Below are positions 41,525-49,954 of a DNA stretch of 64,000 nucleotides, in pieces. This DNA comes from Pseudomonas sp. L5B5 (lineage in GTDB: Bacteria; Pseudomonadota; Gammaproteobacteria; Pseudomonadales; Pseudomonadaceae). A model generated the notes under the pieces. That model was not told the DNA's origin, did not search any database, and saw only the letters and a list, made by a program, of their open reading frames with translations. Position numbers and translations under genes: made by a program. The DNA lies in NCBI RefSeq assembly GCF_020520285.1, contig NZ_CP084742.1, positions 1,364,001 to 1,428,000 on the forward strand, in the 5' to 3' direction. Each line of letters starts with the position of its first letter. Position 1 is the first letter of the stretch.

Positions 41525-41911
41525 TCAGGCCCGCCGGCTCCGGTAGAGCTCCCGGCCGCGGGTCCAGCACAGATGCACCACCAGTACCAGGATCCACAGC
41601 GCCAGCAGCAGGTTGCCCGCCAGGGTAAATTGCGCGATGCCCTGCCCCCACAAGATAAAGAGCGGCAATGCCAGCCAGGGCGAACGACGAAAATCCAACA
41701 GCCGCATGATGCCCGGCACGGCCACCGCCATCAGGGCGATGACCAGGACGTCCAGGCCGCGATACCCCAGCATCCAGCGCGCATAGCGAGGGTCGCGGGC
41801 ATAGTCCTCCAGGTAGCCCGGCAGGCGCAGCGCCAGATCCACGGCGAGACTCAACAGCAGGCTGGCCACCAGCAGCCACAGCAGGCCTTTGAAACGTGAT
41901 GCGTAGTTCAT
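41525..41911 (-). CDS. Small multi-span membrane protein
   Basis: 128 residues, four predicted transmembrane helices (about 9-28, 47-66, 72-90, 92-112) and a basic tail. It has no recognised domain. The start at 41911 (MNYASRFKGLLWLL) is used instead of a longer frame that runs into the neighbouring exported-protein gene. The nearest genes on the same strand are the cysteine-rich exported protein upstream (38 bases away) and the PhnA-like gene downstream. Function unknown. Confidence 0.75.
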   Translation of the reverse strand: MNYASRFKGLLWLLVASLLLSLAVDLALRLPGYLEDYARDPRYARWMLGYRGLDVLVIALMAVAVPGIMRLLDFRRSPWLALPLFILWGQGIAQFTLAGNLLLALWILVLVVHLCWTRGRELYRSRRA

Positions 41912-41949
41912 TGCACAACACCTTGATCCACATAAGGTCAATCGGGTTT

Positions 41950-42291
41950 TTAATGTCGCTTGTAGCTCTTGTTGCCACTGGGGGTCAGGCAGTACACCCC
42001 GCCCCGGGGCCCGGTGCAGAAACTGCCGCTGCCACAGGCGCATCCCTGGGCGTCGCGCAGCAGGGGCTCGGCCCGTGGGGTAGTGGAGCGCTGGCCAAAC
42101 ATCAGGGCGCAGTTCTTTCTCGACGCGCTGATGGAGCCGTCGTTGCACAGGAACAGCTCGCCGTCGCAACGGGCGATGCCGCCCTTGCGCCCGGAACAGG
42201 GCTGGTTGGCCGCCAGCACCGCGCTGCTGCACAGCACCATCAGGCAGAGAAAGGACAATGGCTTCCAGCCAACCCGGGGCAAGCCCGTCAT
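41950..42291 (-). CDS. Cysteine-rich exported protein of unknown function
   Basis: 113 residues behind a clear AGGAGG site. The signal peptide (hydrophobic residues 10-26) probably ends at AVLA-ANQ. The mature part of about 85 residues has eight cysteines, in patterns such as PCSGRKGGIARCDGELFLCN and CACGSGSFCTGPRGGVYC, compatible with four disulfides, and a basic C-terminus (NKSYKRH). It may be a periplasmic or secreted small disulfide-rich protein. I do not recognise a named family. It probably shares a transcript with the small membrane protein gene downstream. Confidence 0.75.
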   Translation of the reverse strand: MTGLPRVGWKPLSFLCLMVLCSSAVLAANQPCSGRKGGIARCDGELFLCNDGSISASRKNCALMFGQRSTTPRAEPLLRDAQGCACGSGSFCTGPRGGVYCLTPSGNKSYKRH

Positions 42292-42472
42292 GGATGTGCC
42301 TCCTGGCAATAAAAGTGGCGCGATAATATCAGGCAGCGCGGCCTCTGGCAGGGGCTTGTTCAAGGTCTGGCCAGCGGCCCGGCGGCGCAGATGAAAGTTT
42401 TTTTAGAATCCCGGCCGTGGTTTCTTGGCAGAATGCCCGCCTGTGTCAAGAACCGCTAAACAGGTAACGCCT

Positions 42473-43156
42473 ATGACCCGCATCCTGACCATCGAAGACG
42501 ACGCCGTGACCGCCCGGGAAATCGTCGCCGAACTGAGCAGCCACGGCCTCGACGTGGATTGGGTGGACAATGGCCGCGAGGGCCTGGTGCGCGCCGTCAG
42601 CGGCGACTACGACCTGATCACCCTGGACCGCATGCTGCCCGAGCTGGACGGCCTGGCCATCGTCACCACCCTGCGCACCATTGGCGTATCGACGCCGATC
42701 CTGATGATCAGCGCGCTGTCCGATGTCGACGAGCGCGTGCGCGGCCTGCGCGCTGGTGGCGACGACTACCTGACCAAGCCTTTCGCCTCCGACGAGATGG
42801 CGGCGCGGGTCGAGGTGCTGCTGCGGCGCAAGAACACCGTCAAGGATTTCGACACCAGCCTGCGGGTGGCGGACCTCGAACTGAACCTGATCAGCCGCGA
42901 GGCAACCCGCGCCGAGCAGTTGCTGAGCCTGCTGCCCACCGAATACAAGCTGCTGGAATTCCTGATGCGCAACACCGGGCAGATCCTCTCGCGGATGATG
43001 ATCTTCGAGGAGGTCTGGGGTTATCACTTCGATCCGGGAACCAACCTGATCGACGTGCACATCGGCCGCCTGCGCAAGAAGATCGACCCACCCGGCATGG
43101 CCCCGCTGATCCGCACCGTGCGAGGCTCGGGTTATGTCATCGCTGAACCCCTCTAA
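42473..43156 (+). CDS. OmpR-family response regulator
   Basis: 227 residues. The receiver domain has acidic pocket E8-D10 (TIEDDAV), phospho-acceptor D52 in LITLDRMLPELDG and K102 in YLTKPF. The C-terminal winged helix ends in DVHIGRLRKKID and TVRGSGYVIAEPL, as in OmpR/PhoB regulators. It is the first gene of a two-component pair; its stop lies 23 bases inside the histidine kinase gene. The start at 42473 is chosen over a 16-codon extension because the receiver begins there. The signal is unknown. Confidence 0.95.
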   Translation: MTRILTIEDDAVTAREIVAELSSHGLDVDWVDNGREGLVRAVSGDYDLITLDRMLPELDGLAIVTTLRTIGVSTPILMISALSDVDERVRGLRAGGDDYLTKPFASDEMAARVEVLLRRKNTVKDFDTSLRVADLELNLISREATRAEQLLSLLPTEYKLLEFLMRNTGQILSRMMIFEEVWGYHFDPGTNLIDVHIGRLRKKIDPPGMAPLIRTVRGSGYVIAEPL

Positions 43157-44525
43157 GGGCTGGCGCTCCTCCAGCAGCCGCCTGCTGGCGCTCTACAGCA
43201 CGCTGTTCGTGGCCTGGAGCTGCATCCTCATGGGCGTGCTGTACTACGAAGTCTCCAGCTACCTGGACAGCCTGGCCAAGCATTCGCTGATGCAGCGCCA
43301 GCATCTGTTCGCCCGCTTCGAGGGCGAGCAGCTGGTGGAGGCCCTGGCCACCAGCATGACCTTCGACATGCGCGCCATCGACGCCTACGGCCTGTTCGAT
43401 GCCCAGCGCCGGCCGCTCAGCGGGCCGATCCGCGAGATCCCCGAAGACCTGCCCCTGGACGGCCGGATCCACGAGCTCAAGAGCTGCATCGACTCCGACG
43501 ACCCAAGCCTGCCCCGCGACAGCTGCGATGCGGTGGCGACCCTGACCCGCGACGGTCACTGGCTGGTGCTGGTACGCGACAACGGCTCGCTGTTCGCGGT
43601 GACCCGGATCATCCTGCACGCCCTGCTCTGGGGCGTGTCCCTGACCATCATCCCCGGTGCGGCCGGCTGGCACCTGTTGCGGCGCCGGCCATTGCGGCGC
43701 ATCCGGCAGATCCAGGCCAGTGCCGATGCCATCGTCGCCGGCGACCTGACCCGGCGCCTGCCACTGTCCAATCGGCGCGACGAGCTGGACATGCTGGCGG
43801 CCATCGTCAACGCCATGCTCGAACGCATCGAGCGGCTGATGCACGAGGTCAAGGGTGTGTGCGACAACATCGCCCATGACCTGCGCACCCCGCTGACCCG
43901 CCTGCGGGCCCAGCTCTATCGCTTGCAGCAGCAAGCCGAGGAAGGTTCGCCCCAGGCGACGCAGATGGACCAGCTGCTGGCGGAAGCCGACACCCTGATG
44001 GCGCGCTTTCGCGGGCTGCTGCGGATTTCGGAGCTGGAAGACCGCCGGCGCCGCTCGGGCTTTCTGGAGCTCGACCCGCTCCCCCTGTTGCAGGAGCTGC
44101 ACGACTTCTACCTGCCCCTGGCCGAGGAAGGCCGCCTGAGCCTGGTGCTGGAGGTGCCGCAGAGCCTGCCGCGCATGGTCGGCGACCGAGCGCTGCTGTT
44201 CGAGGCCCTGGCCAACCTGCTGAGCAACTCGATCAAGTTCACCCCGCCGGGCGGCGAGGTGATCCTGCGCGGCCTGGACGACGGCGGCAGCCCGCGCCTG
44301 GAAGTGCTCGACTCCGGCCCCGGGATTCCCCCGGCGGAACGCGCTGCCGTGTTCCGGCGTTTCTACCGGGTCGACGAAAACAACGCCCAGGGCGGATTCG
44401 GCCTGGGCCTGTCGATCGTCGCGGCGATCGTCGACCTGCACGGTTTCAAGCTCGACGTCGGCACCAGCGAACGCGGCGGCGCCCGCCTCAGCCTGGACTG
44501 CCATCCCAGCCTGATCACTGAATAG
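43134..44525 (+). CDS. Sensor histidine kinase
   Basis: 463 residues. Transmembrane helices at about 16-38 and 163-182 enclose a periplasmic sensor of about 120 residues that contains two cysteines (LKSCIDSDDPSLPRDSCDA), possibly a disulfide. HAMP follows (RRPLRRIRQIQ...), then the H-box NIAHDLRTPLTRLR with phospho-accepting H248, and the ATPase motifs N (LLSNSIKF), G1 DSGPGIP and G2 GFGLGLSIV. It phosphorylates the response regulator encoded just upstream, with which it overlaps by 23 bases. Which stimulus it senses cannot be read. Confidence 0.95.
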   Translation: MSSLNPSKGWRSSSSRLLALYSTLFVAWSCILMGVLYYEVSSYLDSLAKHSLMQRQHLFARFEGEQLVEALATSMTFDMRAIDAYGLFDAQRRPLSGPIREIPEDLPLDGRIHELKSCIDSDDPSLPRDSCDAVATLTRDGHWLVLVRDNGSLFAVTRIILHALLWGVSLTIIPGAAGWHLLRRRPLRRIRQIQASADAIVAGDLTRRLPLSNRRDELDMLAAIVNAMLERIERLMHEVKGVCDNIAHDLRTPLTRLRAQLYRLQQQAEEGSPQATQMDQLLAEADTLMARFRGLLRISELEDRRRRSGFLELDPLPLLQELHDFYLPLAEEGRLSLVLEVPQSLPRMVGDRALLFEALANLLSNSIKFTPPGGEVILRGLDDGGSPRLEVLDSGPGIPPAERAAVFRRFYRVDENNAQGGFGLGLSIVAAIVDLHGFKLDVGTSERGGARLSLDCHPSLITE

Positions 44526-44638
44526 CCGCTGCCGAGGCGGCGAGGCTGCGCCAAGACCCGAGGGACCTTCCTGCGATCTCCGACCGATCCCAATCGTGGC
44601 CGCTACGCGCCCCTGCGCAGCCATCGGCAGCGGTTGCA
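44524..44638. repeat. REP repeat pair, diverged
   Basis: TAGCCGCTGCCGAGGCGG at the left and GGCAGCGGTTGCACGG at the right bracket a block (GCTGCGCCAAGACCCG, GGACCTTCC) shared with other REP sites of the window. It fills the gap between the convergent kinase and TRIC genes. Confidence 0.65.
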
Positions 44639-44651
44639 CGGAGTCGGCGAG

Positions 44652-45290
44652 TCAGGCCCGGGGCAATTGCCAGCCGTAATGCACCGAGAGCATGCGCACG
44701 GCAAAACAACTGCCGCCGGCCAACCAGGCGCAGGTCATGGGCGCCAGGCCCAGACGACGGGCGAGGACCAGGGTCACGGCGCCGATGAACGCCGAACTGG
44801 CGTAAAGGTCCACCTGCAACACCAGGGGAATACGCGCCAGCACGATATCGCGGATCACCCCGCCACCAACCCCGGTCACGGTACCCATCAGGGTCGCCAC
44901 GAACGGCGAGATGCCGACGTTCAACGCCTTCTGCGTCCCGGCCACGGCGAACAGCCCCAAGCCCGCCGCATCCAGCAGGATCAGCAACGGCTCGGAGAGG
45001 CCCAGGGCCCATTCATGAAACACGAAGGCCAGCCCACCCATCAGCAGGGCCAGGGCCGGGTAACGCCAATCGGCCACCGCCTTGGGCGGGCTGGCGCCGA
45101 TCAACAGGTCACGGGTGACGCCACCGCCGAGGGCGACGATGAAGGCGATCACCATCACCCCCAGCAGATCGAGCTGGGCGCGCATGGCGCTGATGGCGCC
45201 TTCCACGGCGAACACCGCGGTGCCGGCCAGATCGGCCACCAGGACGATGTTGTCCAGGCGGCCGGGCACGCCCTGGGCCCGGGCGTTCAA
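44652..45290 (-). CDS. TRIC-type trimeric cation channel family protein (YicG/UPF0126)
   Basis: 212 residues, about seven hydrophobic helices organised as two similar UPF0126 halves: GTAVFAVEGAISAMRAQLDL, and later DAAGLGLFAVAGTQKALNVG, each with a GGVxRDxL-type motif (GGGVTRDLLIG; GGGVIRDIVLA). Prokaryotic members form trimeric potassium-permeable channels in the inner membrane. It is a single gene; regulation is not apparent. Confidence 0.92.
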   Translation of the reverse strand: MNARAQGVPGRLDNIVLVADLAGTAVFAVEGAISAMRAQLDLLGVMVIAFIVALGGGVTRDLLIGASPPKAVADWRYPALALLMGGLAFVFHEWALGLSEPLLILLDAAGLGLFAVAGTQKALNVGISPFVATLMGTVTGVGGGVIRDIVLARIPLVLQVDLYASSAFIGAVTLVLARRLGLAPMTCAWLAGGSCFAVRMLSVHYGWQLPRA

Positions 45291-45415
45291 GACTCACCAC
45301 GGTCAGTCGAGGGAACGAATCCAAACATGGGCGGCGGCTCGCAAGGCCGGCTAAGCTCGCAGCCGGCAACCCCTTGCTTATAGTCCAGCGCCGGGAGCGC
45401 CGCCATCGACGCCGA

Positions 45416-45676
45416 TCAGGGCGCCTGGTCGACCCGCCCCAGGGAGTTGCTGTCCAGTTCGTAGAGCAGCTCATCGATCATTTTCGCCACATCGGCCTCG
45501 CTGCGCAGGGCCTTGACACTGAGCCCGCTGGCCACCAGATCCACCCGGCCACTCTGAGGCTCGAACACTCGCAGGGTCAGGGTGCCGTCACCTGCCGTGG
45601 TGAAACTGCAGGACAGGGGCGCCAGGCGCTGCTCGATGCAGGCACGCAATTGCGCCTGGGTAATCAGGCTCGGCAT
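45416..45676 (-). CDS. DUF1652-like small protein
   Basis: 86 residues. The pattern IEQRLAPLSCSFTTAGDGTLTLRVFEP followed by SGRVDLVASGL and a C-terminal helix resembles DUF1652, a small family found mostly in Pseudomonas, of unknown function. A conserved cysteine is at position 23. It begins one base before the end of the upstream csbD-like gene, so the two are one transcript. The long in-frame extension to 45922 is a shadow of that gene and is rejected. Confidence 0.75.
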   Translation of the reverse strand: MPSLITQAQLRACIEQRLAPLSCSFTTAGDGTLTLRVFEPQSGRVDLVASGLSVKALRSEADVAKMIDELLYELDSNSLGRVDQAP

Positions 45677-45677
45677 C

Positions 45678-45929
45678 TCAGCGACGCCGCAGCAACAGAC
45701 CGGCCAGCAGACCGACGCCTGCCAGCAACGCCACGCTGGCCAGGGGTTTCTCCCGGGCCCAGCGCAAGCCCCGATCCAGTACCTGGCTATAGTGCTCCTG
45801 CAACTGGCCGGCCGCTTCCCGAGCGACACCCCGGGCCTGCATCGAGTCATCGTCCAGCAGCTCGCCCACCATCGCCTGGGCCTTGCCCGCCGCCTTGTCC
45901 ACTTTGCCCTTGAGCTGTTCACTCGCCAT
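45678..45929 (-). CDS. CsbD-like stress protein with C-terminal membrane anchor
   Basis: 83 residues. The N-terminal two thirds match the CsbD fold (EQLKGKVDKAAGKAQAMVGEL, then ARGVAREAAGQLQ). Unlike plain CsbD it ends in a hydrophobic segment (PLASVALLAGVGLLAGLLLRRR), so it is probably anchored in the inner membrane, like the ElaB/YqjD group. CsbD-type genes are usually stress or stationary-phase induced. It starts behind AAAGGAC at 45929. A dyad at 46034-46054 lies 105 bases upstream. Confidence 0.85.
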   Translation of the reverse strand: MASEQLKGKVDKAAGKAQAMVGELLDDDSMQARGVAREAAGQLQEHYSQVLDRGLRWAREKPLASVALLAGVGLLAGLLLRRR

Positions 45930-46033
45930 GTTGACTGTCCTTTTGCCGTGATTGATCAACCGCCCAGGCCTGACCTGCGAACCTGTGCACACCCACAGCC
46001 TAAGAACCCCGACCGCCTGGCAAAAGATGCATT

Positions 46034-46054
46034 TGCACTACCTGCGCTAGTGCA
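46034..46054. promoter_or_regulatory. Dyad TGCACTA-N7-TAGTGCA
   Basis: Perfect 7-base arms separated by CCTGCGC, between the end of the PAS-LuxR gene and the csbD-like gene (both minus). It is not followed by a T-run, so an operator is likelier than a terminator. LuxR/NarL-type regulators often bind such spaced dyads, and the adjacent PAS-LuxR protein is a candidate. Confidence 0.4.
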
Positions 46055-46071
46055 TCCGCACCGGCTCGGCG

Positions 46072-47565
46072 CTACCCACGCGCCAAGGTACTGGCAAACA
46101 GCCCGCGTTCCCGGGCCCAGACGATGGCCTCGCCACGGCTGTGTACCCCAAGCTTGGAATACAGGGTCGCCACATGGTTGCGCACGGTATTGAGCGCCAA
46201 CTGCAACTGGGTGGCGATCTCCTTGTCCGCCAGGCCCTGGTAGATCAACCCTAGTACTTCACGCTCACGGGCGGTGAGGTCGGCCGAAGACATGCCCGGC
46301 GCATCGGGGCCACGGCTCTTGCGCACGTTGGCGAGCTTCTCGATCAGCGTCTGGCTGAACCACGAAGCGTCGCGCATCACTTCCTCGATGGCCCCCACCA
46401 GCTCCAGCTCCGAACGCTTGCGATCGCTGATGTCCATCAGCACCAGCAGGTAGCTGGGATGGTCCTGGATCATCACGGTGTCGGCATACGCCACGCAGTC
46501 GATCAGCTCGGCGCCCTTCTTGCGCACCTTGAGGTCCAGGCCCATGACATTGCCGCTCTTCTCCAGCCGCCCGAACAATTGCTGCGCCGCGGCCGGCTCG
46601 GCGATGAAACCGATGTTGCTCACGGTCTTGCCCAGCAGCTCCTCGCTGCTGTAGCCACAGGTATTGAGAAACGCTTCGTTGACATCGACGATCTGCTGCT
46701 CGGCGCTGCACACCAGGGTCGGCACCGGCGTCAGGCGGAACGAACGGGCAAAACGCTCCTCGCTCTGGCGCAAGGCGACCTCGGCCTTGCGCCGTGGCTC
46801 CAGGTCCATGAAGGAAAACAGCATGCAGTCTTCGTCGTTGATGTCCAGGGGCTGGCCGGCAACGATCACCAGCTTGCTGCCGCCCTCGGGCAGGCGCAGC
46901 TCGGCCTGCATCTGCGGAATGGTCGCGCCCTGCCCCAGGCGTTCGATGGCCAGGTCCTTGTGCTCGGCATCCTCCAGTACATCCAGCTCGTACACCGAGC
47001 GACCGATCACCCGATCCCGGGCGTAGCCGGTCATTTCCAGGAAGCCCTGGTTGACCTTGATGTAGCGCAGGTCACTGAGGCGGCAGATCACCGCTGGTGC
47101 CGGATTGGCATTGAAGGTCTTCTCGAAGCGCTGCTCGGCACTGGCCCAGTCGGTGGCATCGCTGAGGATCAGCACCAGTGACTCCGCGGCGCCGCTGCGA
47201 TCAGTGAGGATCATGCTGCGCACCCGGTGCACCCAGTGCCTGGGCTCGCCGTCGATCTCGGCCTGGACCTCCACCACCACATCGCTGAAGGTTTCGCCGG
47301 CGGCGACCCGGCTGATGGGGTAGCTGTCCAGGGCCAGCGGATGGTTATTGCGGTAACGCAAGGCATAACGCTGGGCATACTCCCGGGCATTGGCGCCCAG
47401 CTGGGCAACCTCGCTGACCCCGTGCATGGCCAGCGCCGCCTCGTTGGCCCAGAGCAGGCTCCTGGCCTTGTCGGTCTCGATCAGGATCACCCCGTCGGAG
47501 AGCCCCGAGATGATCTGCTGCAATTGGTGGCGATTGGTTTCAGTGGCAAGTACGGCCTGGCTCAT
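46072..47565 (-). CDS. Triple-PAS LuxR-type transcriptional regulator
   Basis: 497 residues. Three PAS-type sensor segments lie in order: about 14-135 (GLSDGVILIETDKARSLLWA), 138-255 (VICRLSDLRYIKVNQGFLEM) and 265-385 (PTLVCSAEQQIVDVNEAFLN). A linker leads to a C-terminal LuxR/GerE helix-turn-helix (LTAREREVLGLIYQGLADKE, then LNTVRNHVATLYSKLGV). There are no receiver or kinase motifs, so it is a one-component sensor, probably of a redox, light or small-molecule cue through PAS. The start at 47565 is behind CAGGAGATGCC. The csbD-like operon directly downstream is a possible target. Confidence 0.92.
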   Translation of the reverse strand: MSQAVLATETNRHQLQQIISGLSDGVILIETDKARSLLWANEAALAMHGVSEVAQLGANAREYAQRYALRYRNNHPLALDSYPISRVAAGETFSDVVVEVQAEIDGEPRHWVHRVRSMILTDRSGAAESLVLILSDATDWASAEQRFEKTFNANPAPAVICRLSDLRYIKVNQGFLEMTGYARDRVIGRSVYELDVLEDAEHKDLAIERLGQGATIPQMQAELRLPEGGSKLVIVAGQPLDINDEDCMLFSFMDLEPRRKAEVALRQSEERFARSFRLTPVPTLVCSAEQQIVDVNEAFLNTCGYSSEELLGKTVSNIGFIAEPAAAQQLFGRLEKSGNVMGLDLKVRKKGAELIDCVAYADTVMIQDHPSYLLVLMDISDRKRSELELVGAIEEVMRDASWFSQTLIEKLANVRKSRGPDAPGMSSADLTAREREVLGLIYQGLADKEIATQLQLALNTVRNHVATLYSKLGVHSRGEAIVWARERGLFASTLARG

Positions 47566-47731
47566 GGCATCTCCTGAAGGCCACGGCGGCAGCCGGGCGA
47601 CGGACAAGGGCAATAGCCATTACGACCACGGGCCGGCGCCATCGTGCCCCGGTAGTGCGCCCTGTCACTCTGGCCCTGTCACGCTGGCTCGGAGTAAGCT
47701 GCGCGACCTCGGACCTGGCAAGGAGCGCAGC

Positions 47732-48262
47732 ATGATCACCATCCGTGAAGCCGAACAGCACGACCTGGAAGCGTTGCAGGCCATAGGTCGCGCCACTTAC
47801 CGCGAGCATTTCGCCTCGATCTGGAGCGCCGACGGCATGCAGCGCTTTCTCGACCAGGACTTCGCGCCCCAGGTGCTGGAACAATCCCTGGCCGCCAGGC
47901 ACCAGCACCTGTGGCTGCTGGCCCTGGACGCGCAGCAGACGCCCATCGGTTTTGCCAAGCTGAACTGGAACCGGCCCATGCCAGGCAGCGATCTGCCCGG
48001 GGCCGAGCTGCAGAAGATCTATCTGCTCAAGTCCCAGGCCGGCCAGGGTCAGGGCCGGGTGTTGCTGGACCAGGTCCTGCGGCAGGCCAGCCAGGCCGGC
48101 GCTCGCTACCTGTGGCTGGACGTGCTCAAGAGCAACGCGGGCGCCCGGCGTTTCTACGAAAGCGCCGGCCTGCGCCAGGTCAGCGAAGTGCCCTTCAGCA
48201 CCGACCTGGAACAGATCGGCATGTGGGTCATGGCCCGCGACCTTCCCGCTCCCACCCTGTAG
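47732..48262 (+). CDS. GNAT-family N-acetyltransferase
   Basis: 176 residues. It has the GNAT fold, with the acetyl-CoA loop in LLKSQAGQGQGRVLLDQVL (Q/R-x-x-G-x-G/A pattern) and C-terminal DVLKSNAGARRFYESAGL typical of RimI/spermidine-acetyltransferase-like members. The acceptor substrate is unknown. The start at 47732 is preceded by AAGGAG. It is a single gene, divergent from the PAS-LuxR regulator; the 166-base shared region could contain both promoters. Confidence 0.9.
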   Translation: MITIREAEQHDLEALQAIGRATYREHFASIWSADGMQRFLDQDFAPQVLEQSLAARHQHLWLLALDAQQTPIGFAKLNWNRPMPGSDLPGAELQKIYLLKSQAGQGQGRVLLDQVLRQASQAGARYLWLDVLKSNAGARRFYESAGLRQVSEVPFSTDLEQIGMWVMARDLPAPTL

Positions 48263-48385
48263 CCGCTGCTGAGCCTGCGAAGCTGCGCCAAGGCCCGCAG
48301 GGCCTTCCAGCCAGCGCCCGGCCAACCGCCCTCTGGCGGCCGCTGCGCGCCCGTGCGCAACCTGCGGCAGCGGCTACACGAAGCG
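48259..48385. repeat. REP repeat cluster
   Basis: TGTAGCCGCTGCTGAGCCTG, the GCGAAGCTGCGCCAAGGC/CCGCAGGGCCTTCC block, then GGCCGCTGCGCGCCCGTGCG and GCAGCGGCTACACG: the same order of elements as at 3795-3925. It sits between the convergent acetyltransferase and fisR genes. Confidence 0.8.
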
Positions 48386-48387
48386 AC

Positions 48388-49701
48388 TTACAGGCCCAGG
48401 GCCTTGAGCCTGCGGTACAGGGTGCGCTCGCTCAGGCCCAGGGCCTTGGCCAGTTCGGCGCGCGAGCCGTCGAACACTTCCAGGGCGTGGGCCAGCTGCT
48501 CCAGGTCCTTGCCGCCGCGACGCCGGGCCACCGGGACCGCAGGCTGGGAACTGCGCAGCTCCGGCGGCAGGTCTTGCAGGCGGATCACCCCGTCATCACT
48601 GAACAGCCGCGCCCGCTCCAGGATATTGCGCAACTCGCGGATGTTGCCCGGGAAGGCGTACAGCCGCAGTTGCTCCAGGGCCGGCGGATCGAGCCGCAGC
48701 ATCGCCCCCGGGTCGAGCCGGCGCAGCAGGCTGTCGATCAGCAGCGGCAGGTCGTCGCTGCGCTCGCGCAGGGCCGGCAGGCGGATCGGGAAGGCACTGA
48801 TGCGGTAGTACAGGTCCTGGCGGAAGGTGCCGGCCGCGACCATTTCCTTGAGCGGCTTGTGGGTCGCGGCCACCAGGCGAAAGTCCGAATGCACGGTGCG
48901 CAGGCTGCCCACCGGACGAAAGCTGCCGGACTCGATCAACCGCAACAGCTTGACCTGCATTGCCAGCGGCACCTCGCCGATTTCATCGAGGAACAGCGTG
49001 CCGCCATGGGCCGCTTCGGCCAGGCCGATCTTGCGTTGCAGCGCCCCGGTGAACGCGCCCTTCTCATAACCGAATAGCTCGCTTTCCAGCAGGCTCTCGG
49101 TCAGGCCGGTGCAGTCCACCACCACCAGCGGCCCACCGGCCCGCGGGCTACCGTCATGCAGGGCGCGGGCGAACAACTCCTTGCCGGTGCCCGATTCGCC
49201 TTGCAGCAGCACCGGGATCGGCGCCGGCGCTGCCCGCTGCAAGGCGCCAAGGGCTTCGTTGAACGCCGGCGAGCGCCCCACCAGGCCATGCTGCTGCGGC
49301 TGTACCGAGGCCACCGCCACCGAACTCAGGCGCTCGACATAGGCCACCACCGCCCCGCTGGCATCGATGATCGGCCGCAGCTCCACATCCACATGCTCCG
49401 GCCCACGCGGGGTGTGGTGGATGTGCAGCATGCGCTCCGGGACCCGGCTGTCGTGGGCCTTGCGCATCGGGCAGTGCTCGCCGGCCTGATCGCAGGGCAC
49501 CGCGAACTGGTGGGACACCCGATAGCACTTGGCGCCCACATGGGGCTTGCCGGCCACGCCGAACTGACGCTGGTAGGCGGCGTTGGCGGCAATGATGTTG
49601 TAGTCGGTGTCCAGCACTATGCTGGGCTGGGGATCGTGCTCCAGGTAAGACACCAGGGCAGACATCCGCGAAGTGACAAGGTCGGTGGCGATCAGGGACA
49701 T
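48388..49701 (-). CDS. fisR: FisR-type sigma-54-dependent sulfane-sulfur regulator
   Basis: 437 residues. The N-terminal PAS-like sensor carries three cysteines, C59, C70 and C77; the 11/7 spacing equals that reported for the polysulfide-sensing cysteines of FisR. The AAA+ domain has Walker A GESGTGKE (168-175), the sigma-54 contact GAFTGA (215-220) and Walker [15 protein letters not shown] Fis-type helix-turn-helix ends the protein ([24 protein letters not shown]). It is divergent from persulfide dioxygenase, SQR and a TSUP exporter and should activate them through sigma-54 when sulfane sulfur accumulates. GGAGCCCACC precedes the ATG. Confidence 0.93.
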   Translation of the reverse strand: MSLIATDLVTSRMSALVSYLEHDPQPSIVLDTDYNIIAANAAYQRQFGVAGKPHVGAKCYRVSHQFAVPCDQAGEHCPMRKAHDSRVPERMLHIHHTPRGPEHVDVELRPIIDASGAVVAYVERLSSVAVASVQPQQHGLVGRSPAFNEALGALQRAAPAPIPVLLQGESGTGKELFARALHDGSPRAGGPLVVVDCTGLTESLLESELFGYEKGAFTGALQRKIGLAEAAHGGTLFLDEIGEVPLAMQVKLLRLIESGSFRPVGSLRTVHSDFRLVAATHKPLKEMVAAGTFRQDLYYRISAFPIRLPALRERSDDLPLLIDSLLRRLDPGAMLRLDPPALEQLRLYAFPGNIRELRNILERARLFSDDGVIRLQDLPPELRSSQPAVPVARRRGGKDLEQLAHALEVFDGSRAELAKALGLSERTLYRRLKALGL

Positions 49702-49748
49702 GGTGGGCTCCGGGACAATCGCGACAGCTTAAAGCAAGGCGCCCGTCG

Positions 49749-49804
49749 CTGCCATTTTCTGCCAGCCACTGCCAAAACACTGCCAATCCCAGGTGACAGT
49801 CACC
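49749..49804. promoter_or_regulatory. Phased CTGCCA repeats and palindrome in the fisR-pdo divergent region
   Basis: Four direct CTGCCA repeats start at 49749, 49759, 49769 and 49780 (spacing 10, 10, 11, one per helical turn). A perfect 13-bp palindrome GGTGACAGTCACC follows at 49792-49804. They lie 77-132 bases upstream of the sigma-54 promoter, where enhancer sites are expected. On the minus strand the last two repeats also form GG-N10-GC, so a sigma-54 promoter toward fisR is an alternative reading. Confidence 0.55.
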
Positions 49805-49880
49805 CCGCCCAAAGCCCCAGGACAGGGCCTCGGCAAGCTTGCGCACCAGATAACGGGTGCCTGCCGGCGCTATGCCGGGT

Positions 49881-49897
49881 TGGCACGTTTATTGACA
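49881..49897 (+). promoter_or_regulatory. Sigma-54 promoter of the persulfide-oxidation operon
   Basis: TGGCACG-TTTA-TTGAC matches the -24/-12 consensus TGGCACG-N4-TTGCW except that the -12 GC is GA. It lies 58-74 bases before the dioxygenase start and next to a sigma-54 activator gene. Confidence 0.75.
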
Positions 49898-49954
49898 GTC
49901 CAAGGCAGGAGCGGCAGCGCAGACTGCCCTCGCCCTTCATTGCCGGAGTGCCCC

